Source of the DNA: Chinchilla lanigera
Taxonomy: Eukaryota; Chordata; Mammalia; Rodentia; Chinchillidae
DNA length: 64,000 bases
Reading direction: 5' to 3'
Assembly (NCBI RefSeq): GCF_000276665.1
Contig: NW_004955472.1
Coordinates: 2,993,602 to 3,057,601 of the forward strand
Shown here: in pieces, positions 24,747 through 37,408 of the stretch
Layout of the letters: every line of letters starts with the position of its first letter
How positions within the stretch are numbered: the stretch's first letter is position 1
Program-made: the position numbers and the translations under genes
Notes under the pieces: generated by a model
The model's input: the letters and a program-made list of their open reading frames with translations, nothing else
Told to the model about the DNA's origin: nothing
Databases searched by the model: none

Positions 24747-24937
24747 TGTGTGTGTGTTACTGAGGATTGAACCCAGGACCTTCATACTGAGCTACATTCA
24801 CAGTCATTTGTATTTGTTTTTTAAATTTGAGACAGGGTCTCATTAAGTTGCCCAGGCAGAACTCAAACTTGTAGTCCTCATGCCTCAGCCTCCCAGAGTT
24901 CTGGGATTACAGGCATGTAACTCCATGCCTGGTTAAG
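24747..24937 (-). mobile_element. B1-dID dimeric SINE (antisense)
   Basis: Antisense ID portion (gaggattgaacccaggacct ... actgagctac) followed by antisense B1 (gagacagggtctcattaagt ... gattacaggcatgtaact). It is inserted in the old L1. Confidence 0.75.
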
Positions 24938-25111
24938 ACATAAAGTTCTTTAATTATTTTCATAACATAGTAATAAGAAAACATTAATCAAAAAGGAGGC
25001 AAAAGATCTGAACAGGCTTTCCAGCAAAGGTTAATTACAAACAGCAAATACGAGTATGAAAAGATGTCACAGTCATTAGTTCCCAGGGAAATGCAAATTA
25101 AAACCACAAGG

Positions 25112-25222
25112 AGAAGCTGGGCATGGCGCATTATCTCTCTGGGAGGCTGAGGCAGGAGGATTCCTGAGTTCAAGGCCAGCCTGAACTACAGTGAGACCCT
25201 GTCTCAAACAAAACAAAACCAC
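25112..25222 (+). mobile_element. B1 SINE in old L1
   Basis: aagctgggcatggcgcatta...gaggctgaggcaggaggatt...gtctcaaacaaaac. It interrupts L1 sequence that resumes directly after the tail. Confidence 0.83.
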
Positions 25223-25411
25223 AATGACATAAAATTACCCATCAGATTAAAAAGAAAATGCAACTAACTTTACCATATGATGCAGAGGAAGAGGATGCAG
25301 GCTGCAGAGCAGCTGGAATTCACATGAATTATTAGTGGAAATGCCTTATGACATAGCCATTTTGGAAAACAGTCTGACTGTTATTAATAGTTAAACATAC
25401 ATTTATCATAT

Positions 25412-26009
25412 TGACGTAGGGAAAAGAAACTCCCAACCTGCTAGATATCTGGCATGAGTTCGTCTTCTCTAAAATTGAAGAATGAATTTCAGCAACAGTG
25501 GAGGTTAAGAGCAAAATATATTTATTAGGGGAAAGAAAGCTTCTGTCTGAGAGAGACAGAAGGGGACCCGAGTGGGTTGCCAAGGAACCTGCCTTCCCGA
25601 GGGATTTTTATAGAGCAAAACCATGAGGTGAGGCATGTCCAAGGTGGGAAACATGGTAACTCACAGGGTGGGCATGAGGTGGGACAAAACTATGGTCAGC
25701 CAATAGGATTTCAAGCACAAATGCTCAGGTAAGAGTGATTAAATGGGGGGTGGGGTGGTTGGGTTAGTGATTCTTCCTGGATTTTTCAAGGTGATAGGTT
25801 CCTTTTTAGAATATCAATCCCTGATGTCCATCCCTAGGGAGGTACATGGGTGCATCTGTTTAATCTTTTGTCCTGAGGTCTGGCTCACAGGGGATGTGCC
25901 AGTCTCTCCCGCAGTTGCAAGGTAACTTGTCTTCCATACTGACTCCTTTGAGGGCCCAGCCCTGACTCACTGCCTGTAACACTTCTATATAATTCAGCCG
26001 CCTACAACA
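25412..26009 (-). mobile_element. ERV solo LTR, copy C (antisense)
   Basis: 598 bp, TG...CA, same family as copies A and B. A 4-bp atat repeat flanks it (25408-25411, 26010-26013), the size typical of gammaretrovirus-like ERV1 integration. L1 sequence continues on both sides. The polyadenylation signal in LTR orientation is aataaata near 25525. Confidence 0.78.
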
Positions 26010-26058
26010 ATATGACCCAGAAATCTCACCTCTAGATATTCTCCCAAAAGAAATTGTA

Positions 26059-26488
26059 TTAGCCAGTTTTCTGTGGCTGTCATGTAGTACTTGAGACTGT
26101 AACTTGTAAACAGTAAGGTTTATTTAGCTCAGTTTTGGAATCCAAATGGCAAGATGCTGGCTCTGGTGACCCCCATCCCCACCCCAACACCATGGCAGAT
26201 GGCATGTAGCGGTAGCATCGTATTGTGAGCACATGGGAGAGGAAGAGTTCACACGGTAAGATGGGAAGCCAGAAACCAGAGAGGGGCCGTCTGGCTCTTT
26301 TATAACAGCCTCGCTCACAGGAATTCACTGCGGCCCCCTGAGAACTGCCACATTCGACCCTTTGGAGAGTTAACCACCCTTCACAGGGCCGCACCTTTTA
26401 AAGGTTCTGCACCATTCTCAATGTTACTGCACTGAGGACCACGCTTCCCACACGCTGACCCCAGGGCACACCCCACACCCAAACCATA
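26059..26488 (-). mobile_element. MaLR-type LTR (antisense)
   Basis: aggtttatttagctcagttttgg near the left and cacacccaaaccata at the right are the antisense tail and head of the MaLR LTRs seen elsewhere in this window (e.g. 51334-51683). It interrupts the old L1. Diagnostic 20-mer: taaggtttatttagctcagt. Confidence 0.65.
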
Positions 26489-26689
26489 CCAGAATTAAAG
26501 ATACATGAGCACACAAAGGTCCGCTCACAAATGTTTGTAGCAGTTTTATTCACAATAGCAAAAAAAATAAAAATAAAAATAAAAACCAGGAAATGTTTAT
26601 GGATTGGCAAATGCAAAAAGGTGTTATAAATGCAATGGAAAGCTATTCGGTACTATTTTCCTGGAACAATCACTTCTTAAAGAGCCCAC

Positions 26690-29262
26690 GGTGACTCCTG
26701 CCGCATGGTCTGAGGGTGTAGCTGCCTCTGTGATTTGCTGCCAGAACACACAGGAGCGCCTGGAAGCGAGATGATGAACCACGTTACAGCCAGGTGAGGC
26801 AGGCAGCCCCGTCACGGCACGCTTCTTCCTCCGATTTGGTGTCTCATCTGACTTGGTGTTCTTTCAGTCACTGCTGCTGTCTCCCGTCGTTTGGCTCCGC
26901 GGCCTCCTGTGACACAGCCAGACAGCCAGTTGTTCTTACAGAAAGGTATCTGCCTGAAGCTAGCTGCTTCGCTGGTTTGCCCAGTCTTTCACACCACTCG
27001 GCGCAGGAGGGACAAAGAGACTCGTAACTTGAGGGCAAGCCCTTGTCGGTGTCCCCCGTGGAAGCCCATCGTGCGCAAGCATAGAGCTTTATCAGCAGTC
27101 AGCACCCGGTACCCGTTTGTTATGCGCATCCACTCGGCTTCTTCTTAAAATGTTAAATTTACTTCCGGTGTATGGCGCTAAGGTGCATGGGAGAAAAACT
27201 AAAAAGACAATAGCAGGAGTCATGTTTAAATCGTTAAACATGACCGGCGGTGGTGGGGCACAGCTGTAATCCCAGCACTCGGGAGGCTGAGGCAGGAGGA
27301 TTGTTGCAAGTTCGAGGCCAGCCTGGGCTACAACGTGAGCTCAAGGCCAGCCTGAACTGCATAGCAAGATCCTGTCTCAAAAAGATAAAAGAAAGTTTTC
27401 TCTAGTAGTCTCTTATTACCTAAAAATAATACCTTGTTTCTTTCTTCTTCTCTCTCTCCCTCTTTCTGGTTTTCTCTTTTCATGCTTCTTTCTCCTTGCG
27501 TTTTTATGATTTTTGTTTTTGATATTGCCTGGTATTTATTGTGTTACTGGTGGAGATACCATCTAATAATGGGTAGAAACTCGTATGTGGATAATCAAGT
27601 CATGTTCATGTTTGTTAATGCCCAGTGGTGACTTCAAGTCACTTAGATCAATCTTCCACAGTCAGTAAACTACTTTTAGTCCTTGAAAAAAATAGTAGAC
27701 ATTGAACATCATGGAAAACAACAATTTGTATATTCTTATCATAAAACTCTCCCCCAAAGCATCCTCCTTTCCATAAGCATACATACTCTGATATCACAAC
27801 TCTAATTATGGTGATCACGGGCAGCTTTGCAGGAGAGAGAGGATGGTCCAGCCTGAACCTAGTGGTGTTCATTGCGGGGACTCAGGAACATCTGGCATTT
27901 GTGTCTGCTGCAGTGGTTAAAGGTGGGATGGATTTTCTGAGGATTTCTAAATCAGGAATGTCCACTCAATGAAGCAGCCTACCTTCACATAGCAGCATCT
28001 AGCCTCTCAATGCCCTTCTGCTGCTACCCCAGCAATCCCTTCAAGGATCAACTCCCGTGGACCCAACCCAAAGAGATTATTGTTCATTAAGTGACACACC
28101 TCCTCCAGGTAGGGAGAAGGGTCTGAGAAGACCCTGGCCTTCTCTCAGGTCCAGAGTCTATCCTGCCTCTGTGCCTTCCACAGGTGGTTCCCTTTCCTTG
28201 GACTTGCCTCCTTGCTCCCACTCCCTCGTCGTCTTTCCTCAGTGCAGCCACATGCTCCTCTTTATTCAGGCCGTGGGCTGACTGTCACCTATGTAGAGAT
28301 GTTTTCTACAAACCCTCCACCAAGAACATTGTCAGTTTTATGATTTGCTCTCGTACCCTGTATTCCTCTTGTTTATACCACAGAGATGGCACCTTTGCGA
28401 GAAACTGGAGGGTAAAAACAACCTAGTCTAAGGACCAAGCTCCTTCCTTATTATTGGATCTTGTAAGCTAGAAGTTTTTCCATGATCTCTAATACAACTG
28501 GGTTTTATCTTCCTATATACCTAATGTCCAATAGCCAAAGCAAGTTTTTCTGAGTTTTAAATCTCAACATAGCTCATATTTTTCTTATTGTCATTGTAAT
28601 TAATGTTGCTTATGTATGAATAAAGTAACAGATGATGATGAAGCATAAAATTAGGTTCCAGTTGCTTGTCAATATAAAATAAAAATTGCTTGCATTAGAT
28701 GTACATTAATTCTCCATCTCAAAATATTTATTCATGGGATACAAGCAAATAATCACCAGTAACGCAGATATATGTTTTGGAAGATGACTGTCATAAATAA
28801 TTTTGAAGGACTCAAATTTAATGATCAAAAAGCTAATGAGGTTTTTCACTTTCATTTGAATAACTTTTAAAATCAATTATTTCCCACATATAAAAATGAA
28901 ACATAACTATTCAATCTATGTATATTCAACCTGTGTGAATATTTATAAATCATGAGTGATCTCCAGACAATAAATTCTATTTTTGAATTAATAGATAACA
29001 TTCTAATTGACAATATTTATATTTTAATATAAATATATTTTAATATAGAATTGTACAATAAAAATCTGAAAGAAAAGATTACTTGGATTAACAGAAAAAT
29101 CTCAGTAAGAATTTTCTATAAAGTCCCACTATGAATTCCTGCCTGCATAGTGTGTGTCTGTATATGTATACACAGATGTACAAGACAACAAATACTCAGT
29201 GACTCCTTGGTCTAAAGAGCATCCGAGATTATTTTTAATACATGAGATAAAACAGTGATCTC
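26690..29262. other. Intergenic DNA with one B1
   Basis: No gene seen. 26700-27150 is moderately GC-rich; 28440-29100 is very AT-rich. The ORFs are short and unrelated to known proteins. Confidence 0.45.
27243..27390 (+). mobile_element. B1 SINE with internal duplication
   Basis: ggcggtggtggggcacagct...gaggccagcctgggctacaa, then a second copy aaggccagcctgaactgcat and tgtctcaaaaa. Confidence 0.88.
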
Positions 29263-29278
29263 TGTATCTTTTGATTTT

Positions 29279-29380
29279 TTTTTTTTTTTTTTTTTGGTTT
29301 TTCTCCAGTACCAGGAATCGAACTCACAACCTTGCACTTGCCAGGCAGGCGCTGTGCTGCTGAGCTAAATCCCCAGCCCC
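29279..29380 (-). mobile_element. ID SINE (antisense)
   Basis: Antisense ID with a long T run at its left end. A perfect 16-bp duplication tgtatcttttgatttt lies at 29263-29278 and 29381-29396. Confidence 0.94.
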
Positions 29381-29399
29381 TGTATCTTTTGATTTTAAC

Positions 29400-32280
29400 A
29401 CATATTATTAGTTTCCTAGAGACACAGGAAAGTGAGAAGCAATTCTTAATTTAGTTGCTAAGCCCTATAGGTAGATTGAAGTCAGGCAATAATGGAAATA
29501 ATATTTCCTCAAGTACAAGAAATGAAAAAAGATTTTAAGACCAAAAGCCACTGACTTCTGGATTCTAATATTCTATAACTACATAGGCATTGCACATCGC
29601 TTGTCTGTGTTTTTCTTACCAATGAGCCATTCCAATATGCATTGTCGCTCACACATTCTGTCACTTTTGCCCTATCCACTGCCTGCCGACCACAATACAC
29701 AGCGGCTAGCCTGTTGGTGTCACCCTGAAGTGGCTGTGTGAAGGGGCGCATGATGTCCACAGTCTTGTTACACCTCAACATAATTCTAGGAGCTTCATTC
29801 CAGATCCTTGTACGTTCTAGACATGCCCAGGCATCACGTTAAGGCTTCGTGCCTTGTAACCGCCTTCTTCGGGTGTCCAGTGAGAAGTGGAGATGCTAAC
29901 CGGCAGGTGCGGCCTCGGCCGATCTTTGAATGCAGTCTCTGAATCGGACATGCCCTCTGGTTTGTTTTGTGCGGTCGGTGGAGGGCCCTTCTGTTCCAGT
30001 CCCCATCCAAGAAGTCTGAGATCTTCCGATTAAGATCGCTGCAGTCTTCTTGTCAGTCTATTCCTTGCTGCCTTGGGGCAGCCCTGCCTCCCTCCCTTCG
30101 AGAGTCGTCCTACATTTTCTTTTTCATTATCGTTAGTCAAGTGGTTCCAGCCATAGCTTTTGTGTCCTGTGCAATACTCCCTCCAAGTTTTGTAATTTCA
30201 GACTAATTTTATTTTTTTAAAGAAGAAAGGAAAAGCCTAACATAAGAACACAGGTATCATGGAATAAATGCAAGCTCATGGAATGAACCCCCGTGTGAGA
30301 GTGTCCCAGCATCCCTCTAGCAGTGGACTCTTGACCTCCCTGAACCCAGCCCAGCCCGCAGCATGGAAGTGGGGCGAGGGGAGAGGAGACGTCAGGGGCA
30401 AAGGCAGGTGGCGGAGCGAGGGACACACTCTCACATCCAGCCAATCGGGTATAATTAAAGTTTCTCTAAGAAGGAAAACAGTTATGGCCCTTCTCTTTCC
30501 TTCTCCCATCTGCTACCTGGGCTATGGTGACAATGGCAGAAAAGAACACATCCCTGCAGTTTCTTTTCTCTTGTGTGAGAGTTATAAACATTTATCTTGC
30601 TGTAGTCATTTTTGAAGAGAGTCTATTAATGCAGTCAAATCTAATCCTAACAGATAAAGATCCCATTTGTGTTTGAAAATTAAATATTTATATATACACA
30701 CATTACACATGTATATGTTTAAACTACATATGAATGCATAAAATATCATGGATGTATATAGCAAACTCATAACAGTGCTTATCTCTGAGGGTGTGAGATT
30801 ATAAACAAGAGTGGGGAAAGGAGCAGTTAATTCCTTTGTATTTTTACAATTTTGAAAATAAGCATGCAATTTCAGAGAAGATTATGGTATTTTTACTATT
30901 GTGAAGAAAACAACTAGGTTGATAATTCCTTAAAATCAAAATACTGGACAACTCTTACTTATTTTACTCTCTTCCAGGAGAAATGTGGTCCTGATGCTAT
31001 CACCCCCCCATCGCCTACTTTTCAACGTTTCTAGCATCTTCTAAGATGGTTGTTTTCTCTCACATTTTTAATATTCCAGTTCTTTTAAAAACAGGCATCA
31101 TCCTGCTTCTAACACAAACAGTTTGAGAGGAAGCTCTCTTCAATAATGGAATGAGTAATTAATTCCAGTAGATAAGAAGGCACATACCGCTGCCTTGGGA
31201 ATAAAAGATTTCCTTCAAGTAAGGTTTCTGGTTATCACCAACACTCAGCTGTTGCCATGGCTACATGTTAGTTTATAAGAAAGCATGGTCCGGAGTGGGT
31301 GTGAGCAAGATTTGGGGAGAAGCTGGGCACTGTGGGAGGCCAGGAACTTCTAGTCTGGACCTGACAGTGTCCCGGCATCGCTTCTCAGCCGTGTGGCCAA
31401 GATCAGGTGAACAGTGTCTTGGTCACGTTCAGTCTCTCCCGATGGTGTTCATTTTCCCAAGGAACACAGAGAAAAAAGTATGTGAGACAGACACAAGTGC
31501 TCTCAGAGAAACACAACCAAGGAGTTAGGGGTAGGATGGTGAAGACCTCGATAAACAGTGTGATACAGACCTAAATTTTAGATGACGAGAAAGGTCTTCA
31601 CATTGTGCTAATTTCAGGGCTGCTGAAGAGGTGTGAAATTATTCTGTTTACAAATTCTAAATGTAGATGCATTTATGTACACATAGTTTTATCTCTGGTG
31701 CCAATAGATATTTATAAATTGAGAGGCAGATGGCTAGGACATCAGATCCTGAACATGTCAATTCTAGCTGCTACCAAATATCTGTCCTTCCAGGTCCCAA
31801 GAGAAAATAGAATAGATATACAGGGGACAAGCCAGCCAAAGGGGAAGTTTTAATTACTGTGAGAGCAGATTTCTACAGTGGAACTCTAGTTGGGCCAAAG
31901 GGCTTCTTTTAAAGGCCACACCTTTATTTTTTATTAAATACTCTATTCTCTTAAAAAAAAGGTAACATGTAAAGAGAGAAAACTAAAAATTGGAAAACCG
32001 GAAGTCAGAGTCACCTATAATTCTACACCTCAGAGATAAACATTGTAGCCATTTTGTTTCTCATCTTCCAGGTGTCTCTTTTAATAGCTGCAGCGTCACT
32101 GGAAGGATACATATATTTTATTTAACCCGTCCTATATTGTTGAGCATTTAGATTATTACCAATTTTTCTCTACTCTGTATACTCTACAGGAAATATCTTT
32201 GCACATAGAGCATTGTTCCCTTACTGAGTTATGTCCTTACAGGATAGCCTAGATGTGAAATTTGTGGATTGTGAGTCACA
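29400..32280. other. Intergenic DNA
   Basis: Nothing supported except probable old LINE-like debris around 30660-30890. ORF 30268-30615 is of low complexity and overlaps antisense frames. Confidence 0.4.
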
Positions 32281-32286
32281 GATTTT

Positions 32287-32447
32287 TAAAAAAATTTTTT
32301 TGCCTTTTTTGAGACTGGGTCTCGCTATGCAGTTCAGGTTAGCCTCGAGCTCACTTTATAGCCCAGGCTGGTCCTGAACTCAGAACAATCCTCCTGCCTC
32401 AGCCTCCTGAGTGGTAGGATTATGAGCGTGTGTCACCACACCCGGCC
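32287..32447 (-). mobile_element. B1 SINE (antisense) with internal duplication
   Basis: gagactgggtctcgctatgc ... tagcccaggctggtcctgaa ... gcctcagcctcctgagtggt. Flanking copies of cagatttt support an insertion. Confidence 0.87.
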
Positions 32448-32562
32448 TTTCAGATTTTATTTTTGGATGCACACTGTTAAATTACCTTCCAGAAATGTTG
32501 TACCAACTCTATATCCAACAATAATATAAGGGTGTTTTTCCCTCTGCTGTTCTAGCAAGATT

Positions 32563-32568
<6 letters not shown>

Positions 32569-32600
<32 letters not shown>
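32569..32600. repeat. (GT)16 microsatellite
   Basis: Pure GT run within the antisense L1. Confidence 0.96.
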
Positions 32601-32604
<4 letters not shown>

Positions 32605-32664
32605 GCTGTGAGGGGATTGTCAGTTATCTATTGATAGCATATGTTAGTGATTTGTTTCTTTTTT

Positions 32665-32749
32665 TTTTTTTTTCCGGTACAGGGAATCAAACTCACGACC
32701 TTGTGCTTGCCAGGCAGGTGCTGTGCCGCTGAGCTAAATCCCCAGCCCC
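32665..32749 (-). mobile_element. ID SINE (antisense) inside an old antisense L1
   Basis: Antisense ID head with a poly-T tail on the left. The flanks tagtgatttgtttctttt (from 32645) and tagtgctttgtttctttt (from 32750) are a target duplication with one mismatch. Confidence 0.92.
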
Positions 32750-33500
32750 TAGTGCTTTGTTTCTTTTTATTGCTGAAATGCTATTTCATTGTACAGATAT
32801 ACCACATTTTGTTTATCTATTCACCAGTTAATAAACATTTGAGTTATTTTCACTTTGAAGATACTGTAGATAATGTTTCTATGAAGACTCATATATTCAG
32901 TCTTCATGTGAACCCAGGTTTTCATTTCTCTTGAGTACTGAGGTAGTAATGAATTCATTTGGTCATATGATAACTGAAACTTTAAGAAATTGTCAAATAG
33001 TATACAGAATGGCTGCACCAATTTACATTCCCACTAGTCCACTACAAGACTTACAGGTCTCTAAATCATAATCAGCATTTGTTATTGTCTTTGTATCCAC
33101 TGAATTCATAAACTTGTGAAGACTAGGTAGAAATTCATACCACCTTTGTAGATCTTTAGGTAGATGCTGCATCCTCAACCACATTAACAAAATAGATTAT
33201 CTTTTGTAGACTCTTAGAATCTGCATCTACTTTCTGGCTTGTGTAATTTAAAATCTAAAACTCTACTACTTTTGTAAAAAAGTCACACTACTCAAACTTA
33301 GTGCACATGTGCATCCGAGGCTGAAAGTTTATCAGTCTCCCCATTATAAACAAAAATTGAATTTTTAGGTGGGCCCAGGGAGCTAGATATAGCTATATGA
33401 CTGAGTTTAGATGCATGATATATGAGCAAAAATGTGTGCTTTCAAACCAACCTTTTACCTCTCTCTACATTCTTACTAACGAAAAAGTAGAAATGATGAT

Positions 33501-33869
33501 TGTCATGGTTTGTGTCTGTGAGTCCCCCCAAAGCCACATGCAGTCATGGGGTGGGCTTTTAGAGTTTATGATTGATTCATGGTCCAATGCTGAGATTATG
33601 GGTGTGAGTGCTACACCCACTCTGGGGCGGTAGTTTGCATATGTAAGGGAGAGAAAGAGGTTGCTTACCGCCACTCCTCCCCCTTTGCCCTTGTTGCTTT
33701 GCTGTTCCACGGCCATGAACTGTTACCCTCTTCCATGTGCCACCCTGCCTTAGAACCAGCTGAGTATGGACTGAAACCTCCACAAACTGTGAGCTAAATA
33801 AACCTTTCCATCCTTAATTTTGTGCATCAGGTATTTTGTCTCCACAATAAGAAAAGAGTAACCAAGACA
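33501..33869 (+). mobile_element. MaLR-type solo LTR with perfect target duplication
   Basis: tgtcatggtttgtgtctgtg ... aactgtgagctaaataaacc ... aaccaagaca, 369 bp with TG...CA ends. A perfect 5-bp atgat duplication lies at 33496-33500 and 33870-33874. The polyadenylation signal aataaa falls near 33798. Non-coding. Confidence 0.85.
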
Positions 33870-34298
33870 ATGATAAAAGCCAGAGTAGCCACCTTGGACT
33901 AAGGTGCCATCTCCGGAGGCAGGGTATCAAAAGAGAGAAGGACACGGCTCCATATTGGCCCTGAGTTGCTTACCTGGACTTTATCATAACTGGACTTCAA
34001 ATATCTTGTTTAGCCCAGTCCTTCTGAGGTGCTCTGTGTAACAGCCAGAATGTGGAATTGCTAACACTAGAATGCCTCTGTGGGAACACAGCTAGGACGT
34101 ACGTTTCTGGCGATGAAGGTGAGAGCACAGCAAAAGGACGGCATGCAGTAAAAGAGCCCTTGAAGGAAGTACATTAAAGTTCTAGCATGTTCTCCAGCTC
34201 TACTCAGCTTTGTGACCTCAGGCAAGTCTCTGTTTCTCTGTTTCTCTGTGTCCTTGTCCATAAGACAACACAGCTTTCACAGTTAAGAGCAGATTTTT

Positions 34299-34409
34299 GG
34301 GGCTGGAGGTTTAGCTCAGCACCAAAGCGCCTGCCTGGCAAGCGCAAGGTCGTGAGTTCAATTCCTGGTACCGGAAGAAAAAAGACAAAAAACAAAACAA
34401 AACAAAACA
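34299..34409 (+). mobile_element. ID SINE
   Basis: ggggctggaggtttagctca head, tRNA-like B box, and a tail of repeated aaaac units. The flanking duplication (cagattttt / cagactttt) is imperfect. Confidence 0.88.
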
Positions 34410-34599
34410 GACTTTTAAAACGTGCAAGTGAGAAGCATCTGGTTGCAGAAGTGCCTCACCATGTTCATATTCATTGGTAAAGCAACTCAGTAACAATTTA
34501 AAGTACACAAAAATACATCAAAGTGAACCTTTGGCGCCAACTGTCTTCACTCAAACAATAAGATCATCATCCTCACCAGCTGTGTGACTGGGGAAACTT

Positions 34600-34760
34600 A
34601 CACAGGGCTAAGAACTCTCCACACACCAGCTTTTTAAATCATTGTGATAGGTTTCATTATTATCTCCATTTCACAAGCAAAGAGCCTGAAGGTTAATAAG
34701 ATTAAGTACCCTACCCTGGCCTGCAGACAGGAGCAGAGGCTGAGCTGAAATTCCAGCGCC
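34600..34760 (-). repeat. MIR fragment (antisense)
   Basis: tttcattattatctccattt...cacaagcaaagagcctgaag...gagcagaggctgagctgaaattc is the antisense MIR pattern. Confidence 0.55.
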
Positions 34761-35888
34761 CAGGGCACAGGTGTGTAAGCACTGCTGGCCTGCCTGCTGA
34801 GCTAGACTTAACGGATCTGTGAAGGATACCAGAAAACGGGCTGTACTGGCCATTCGCCAGGGCCCTTTTCCACCACTGCGACTAGGGGCGTGTGCTGTAC
34901 TTTGAAATTTGCTCACTGGGTTAAGGTGACATGTGGAGCAGGCGTTGTGACTCATCCAGGGAACACGGGGAGAATTAAGCGAGCGGAGAAGCACACCCCC
35001 CGATGCTGAAAAGAAGACAAGCAGCTCTCAAGAACCTATGACCCAGCAGCACCGAACATCGCGATCACGGGGCCCCAAGGGCCGAGCCTGTGGAGCGTGC
35101 GTGGCTTGCGGCGGTGACCCGCAAGGGTTGGGGGTGTGGGGTCCGGCTCCAAGACGTGCGGTTTCCTACCCAGCGCTCTTCGTAGAATCTGAGCCTGACG
35201 GACTCTGAACATTGGTTGGGTTTTGTTTCCTTTCTTTCTGTTCGTGGCAACAGAATTAAACCTGCACGTAGGGATTTATCCACCCTTTTGCTGATCTTGA
35301 TGTGAACTGTGCAGCTAAAGCCCCGTACACAGCACCGACTGTGTCCCAGGGCGCTGCTGAAAATGTAGCTAAGCATAAGAGGAAACCACCCAGTCTTGTG
35401 GAAGTCAGCACGCAGAGTTAATCTCTAAAGTGATGAAAGAATTAGTTTTACTATATGAGAAACACAAATGCGAAGTGTGGTGAAATCAGGAGACGTCTTC
35501 GGGAAAGGGCCCCGTGCACTTGGAACACGTTTAACACAAGTCTGATGCCTTGTGTGATTATGAGGATGCCTTGGTGGTTTTTCTGAGTGTGTTTGCCTTT
35601 TTTATAACCTGTGGGAAGCAAGTATATGAATTAAGTAAATGTAAAAGTAGAAATCATTGAATTATTTAAAGTCAATATGACACAAAGCTGTTCATGTTTT
35701 ACTCTGCCTTTAATCTTATTTTTACCCTGACACTGAATGTCATGCTTTGTTTTTCCCTAAATGTAGCCCATGAACCTGCTGCTTGGAATCACCAACCACA
35801 CTGAATAAATGTTCTGAAAATTCAGAGTGAAGGAAATCAGATCAGACAGCATTTTCCTGCAGGACCTAATGAATGGACAACAATACTG

Positions 35889-36054
35889 GTGTTTTTTTTT
35901 TTGGTTTTGTCTTTTTGAGACCGGGTCTTGCTGTGGAGTTCAGACAGGCCTTGAGCTCACTTTGTAGCCCAGGCTGGTCTCGAACTCACAACGATCCTCC
36001 TGCCTCAGCCTCCGGAGTGCTGGGATTACAGGCATGCGCCACCATGCCCAGCAG
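35889..36054 (-). mobile_element. B1 SINE (antisense)
   Basis: gagaccgggtcttgctgtgg ... caggctggtctcgaactcac ... gggattacaggcatgcgcca. caatactg duplicated at 35881-35888 and 36055-36062. Confidence 0.9.
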
Positions 36055-37408
36055 CAATACTGTGTTTTAAAGATTGAAGAAAATTGAAAAAGTAAAAAGT
36101 TTGAAAAGTGGCTCATATCTTTGCTTACCATGCCTCTTGTTCAGGAAGAAAACCAAGGAAACGTGACTCATAAAGTTCTAATATTTTTCTTGAATTGATC
36201 CGGATGTGAAGAGAAATGGACTGATGGTAGATGGGTGGTGAAGCTACCACATGCGGGGCCTCTCTGTGCCTCTTGCTGAGCTGGGAGGGGCTGACAGGCT
36301 GGCTGTTCTGCAAGGTTCTAGGGAACTCAGCAAAGCCCGTGCATTAGGAAATGTCTGTCCAGGCCTGCGAATACGGCCCAAGTAAAGGACACTGCTGAGA
36401 CCCAGAGCAAGGCAGAAGTCAGGATTCCAGCAAGGGCCAGAGGCAGCTCCAGAAGAGCCCTTATTCCCATTCGCAAGTCCTCGGCCACAGAACAGTAAAT
36501 GGAAAATAATCTCCAGTCATCCAATTGTTTTCCACGGGGATGAGAAACAGTTTCCAGGGAAGGTCAAAATGAAATATGGCAGAACAGAGAAACTGTAGAG
36601 TCACACAGATTGGCCTGAGGCTAGCTTAAGCAAAATGTAAATAACATCATGTTAACTTTGTGAAGATGCCACAGTAGAGAGAAGGTGAGAGAATGGTCCG
36701 GAAGAAAACAGAAGCCAGAAAACAGTAGATAATTCCCCCAGATAGCCTTGTGCTAAAGAAAAACATAATGTAAATGTAATATCAATAAAATAAGAGCTCA
36801 AGGACAAAATGCTAAAACAACAGAAAGGGGAAAATTGCAAGACTAAGGAAAACAGCCAGAACCCGAAGAAAATGGTTACCAATCAACAAATACATTAGAA
36901 GCCAAAGAACAGCCTAGACACAGCTGAAGAGTGGCTGGTATTAAACATGGGTTTAAGATAATCCCTATGAACACAGGAGAAAATTATGAAAAAGTTAAAA
37001 CAGGGATCAAATAAGGTGTTCAGATTTAAATGATGCAAAATATAAGTATTGTCCCTGAAATAGCATACTCAACAACAGAAGATAAAAATATTCAGAACCA
37101 TAATTTTCCCTGAAGTGAGGAACAAAATCTATCCCTGAATGAGTATATACCAGAACATATTTGCTATAAAATGATAGACCTTGATTAGGGGATAAAGGAA
37201 GATTTTCTGAGGCATGCAGTCAGAAAAAGTAGCCACCTACGAGAAGTAAACACGGGGTTGGATTCCTACTTTTCCATAGGACACAGGCAAGTAGGATCTA
37301 CAAGCTTCTGTAGAAAAGCAAGTGAGGTCTAGTGATCACTAAGCAAAGCCACTATTCAAGTTGCAAGGCAAAAGGCAGACATTTGAGAACACACAGCAGT
37401 AAAATCAC

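Larger units (their letters stand above)
22725..26690 (+). mobile_element. Old L1 (ORF2 3' part) split by at least seven insertions
   Basis: L1 ORF2-like segments occur in correct order: 22725-22958 (agagtgcccagaaacaggcc), 24032-24260 (aaaagcttctattctttgaa), 24690-24735, 24950-25110 (ggcaaaagatctgaacaggc; gggaaatgcaaattaaaacc), 25222-25411 (ggaaaacagtctgac), 26010-26058 and 26489-26690 (cagttttattcacaatagca). Between them lie LTR B with its nested LTR, ID-like and B1-dID SINEs, a B1, LTR C and a MaLR LTR. No intact frame remains. Confidence 0.75.
32460..33050 (-). mobile_element. Old L1 3' portion (antisense) hosting an ID SINE
   Basis: acagatataccacattttgt, tatctattcaccagttaata, tcatttggtcatatgataac and ttacattcccactag match the antisense end of L1 ORF2 in order. 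The ID SINE at 32665-32749 interrupts it and a GT repeat lies at 32569-32600. Confidence 0.75.

Noticed and set aside
25332..25583. 83-codon - strand frame
   Set aside because: Same LTR family as above (copy C); no protein domain.
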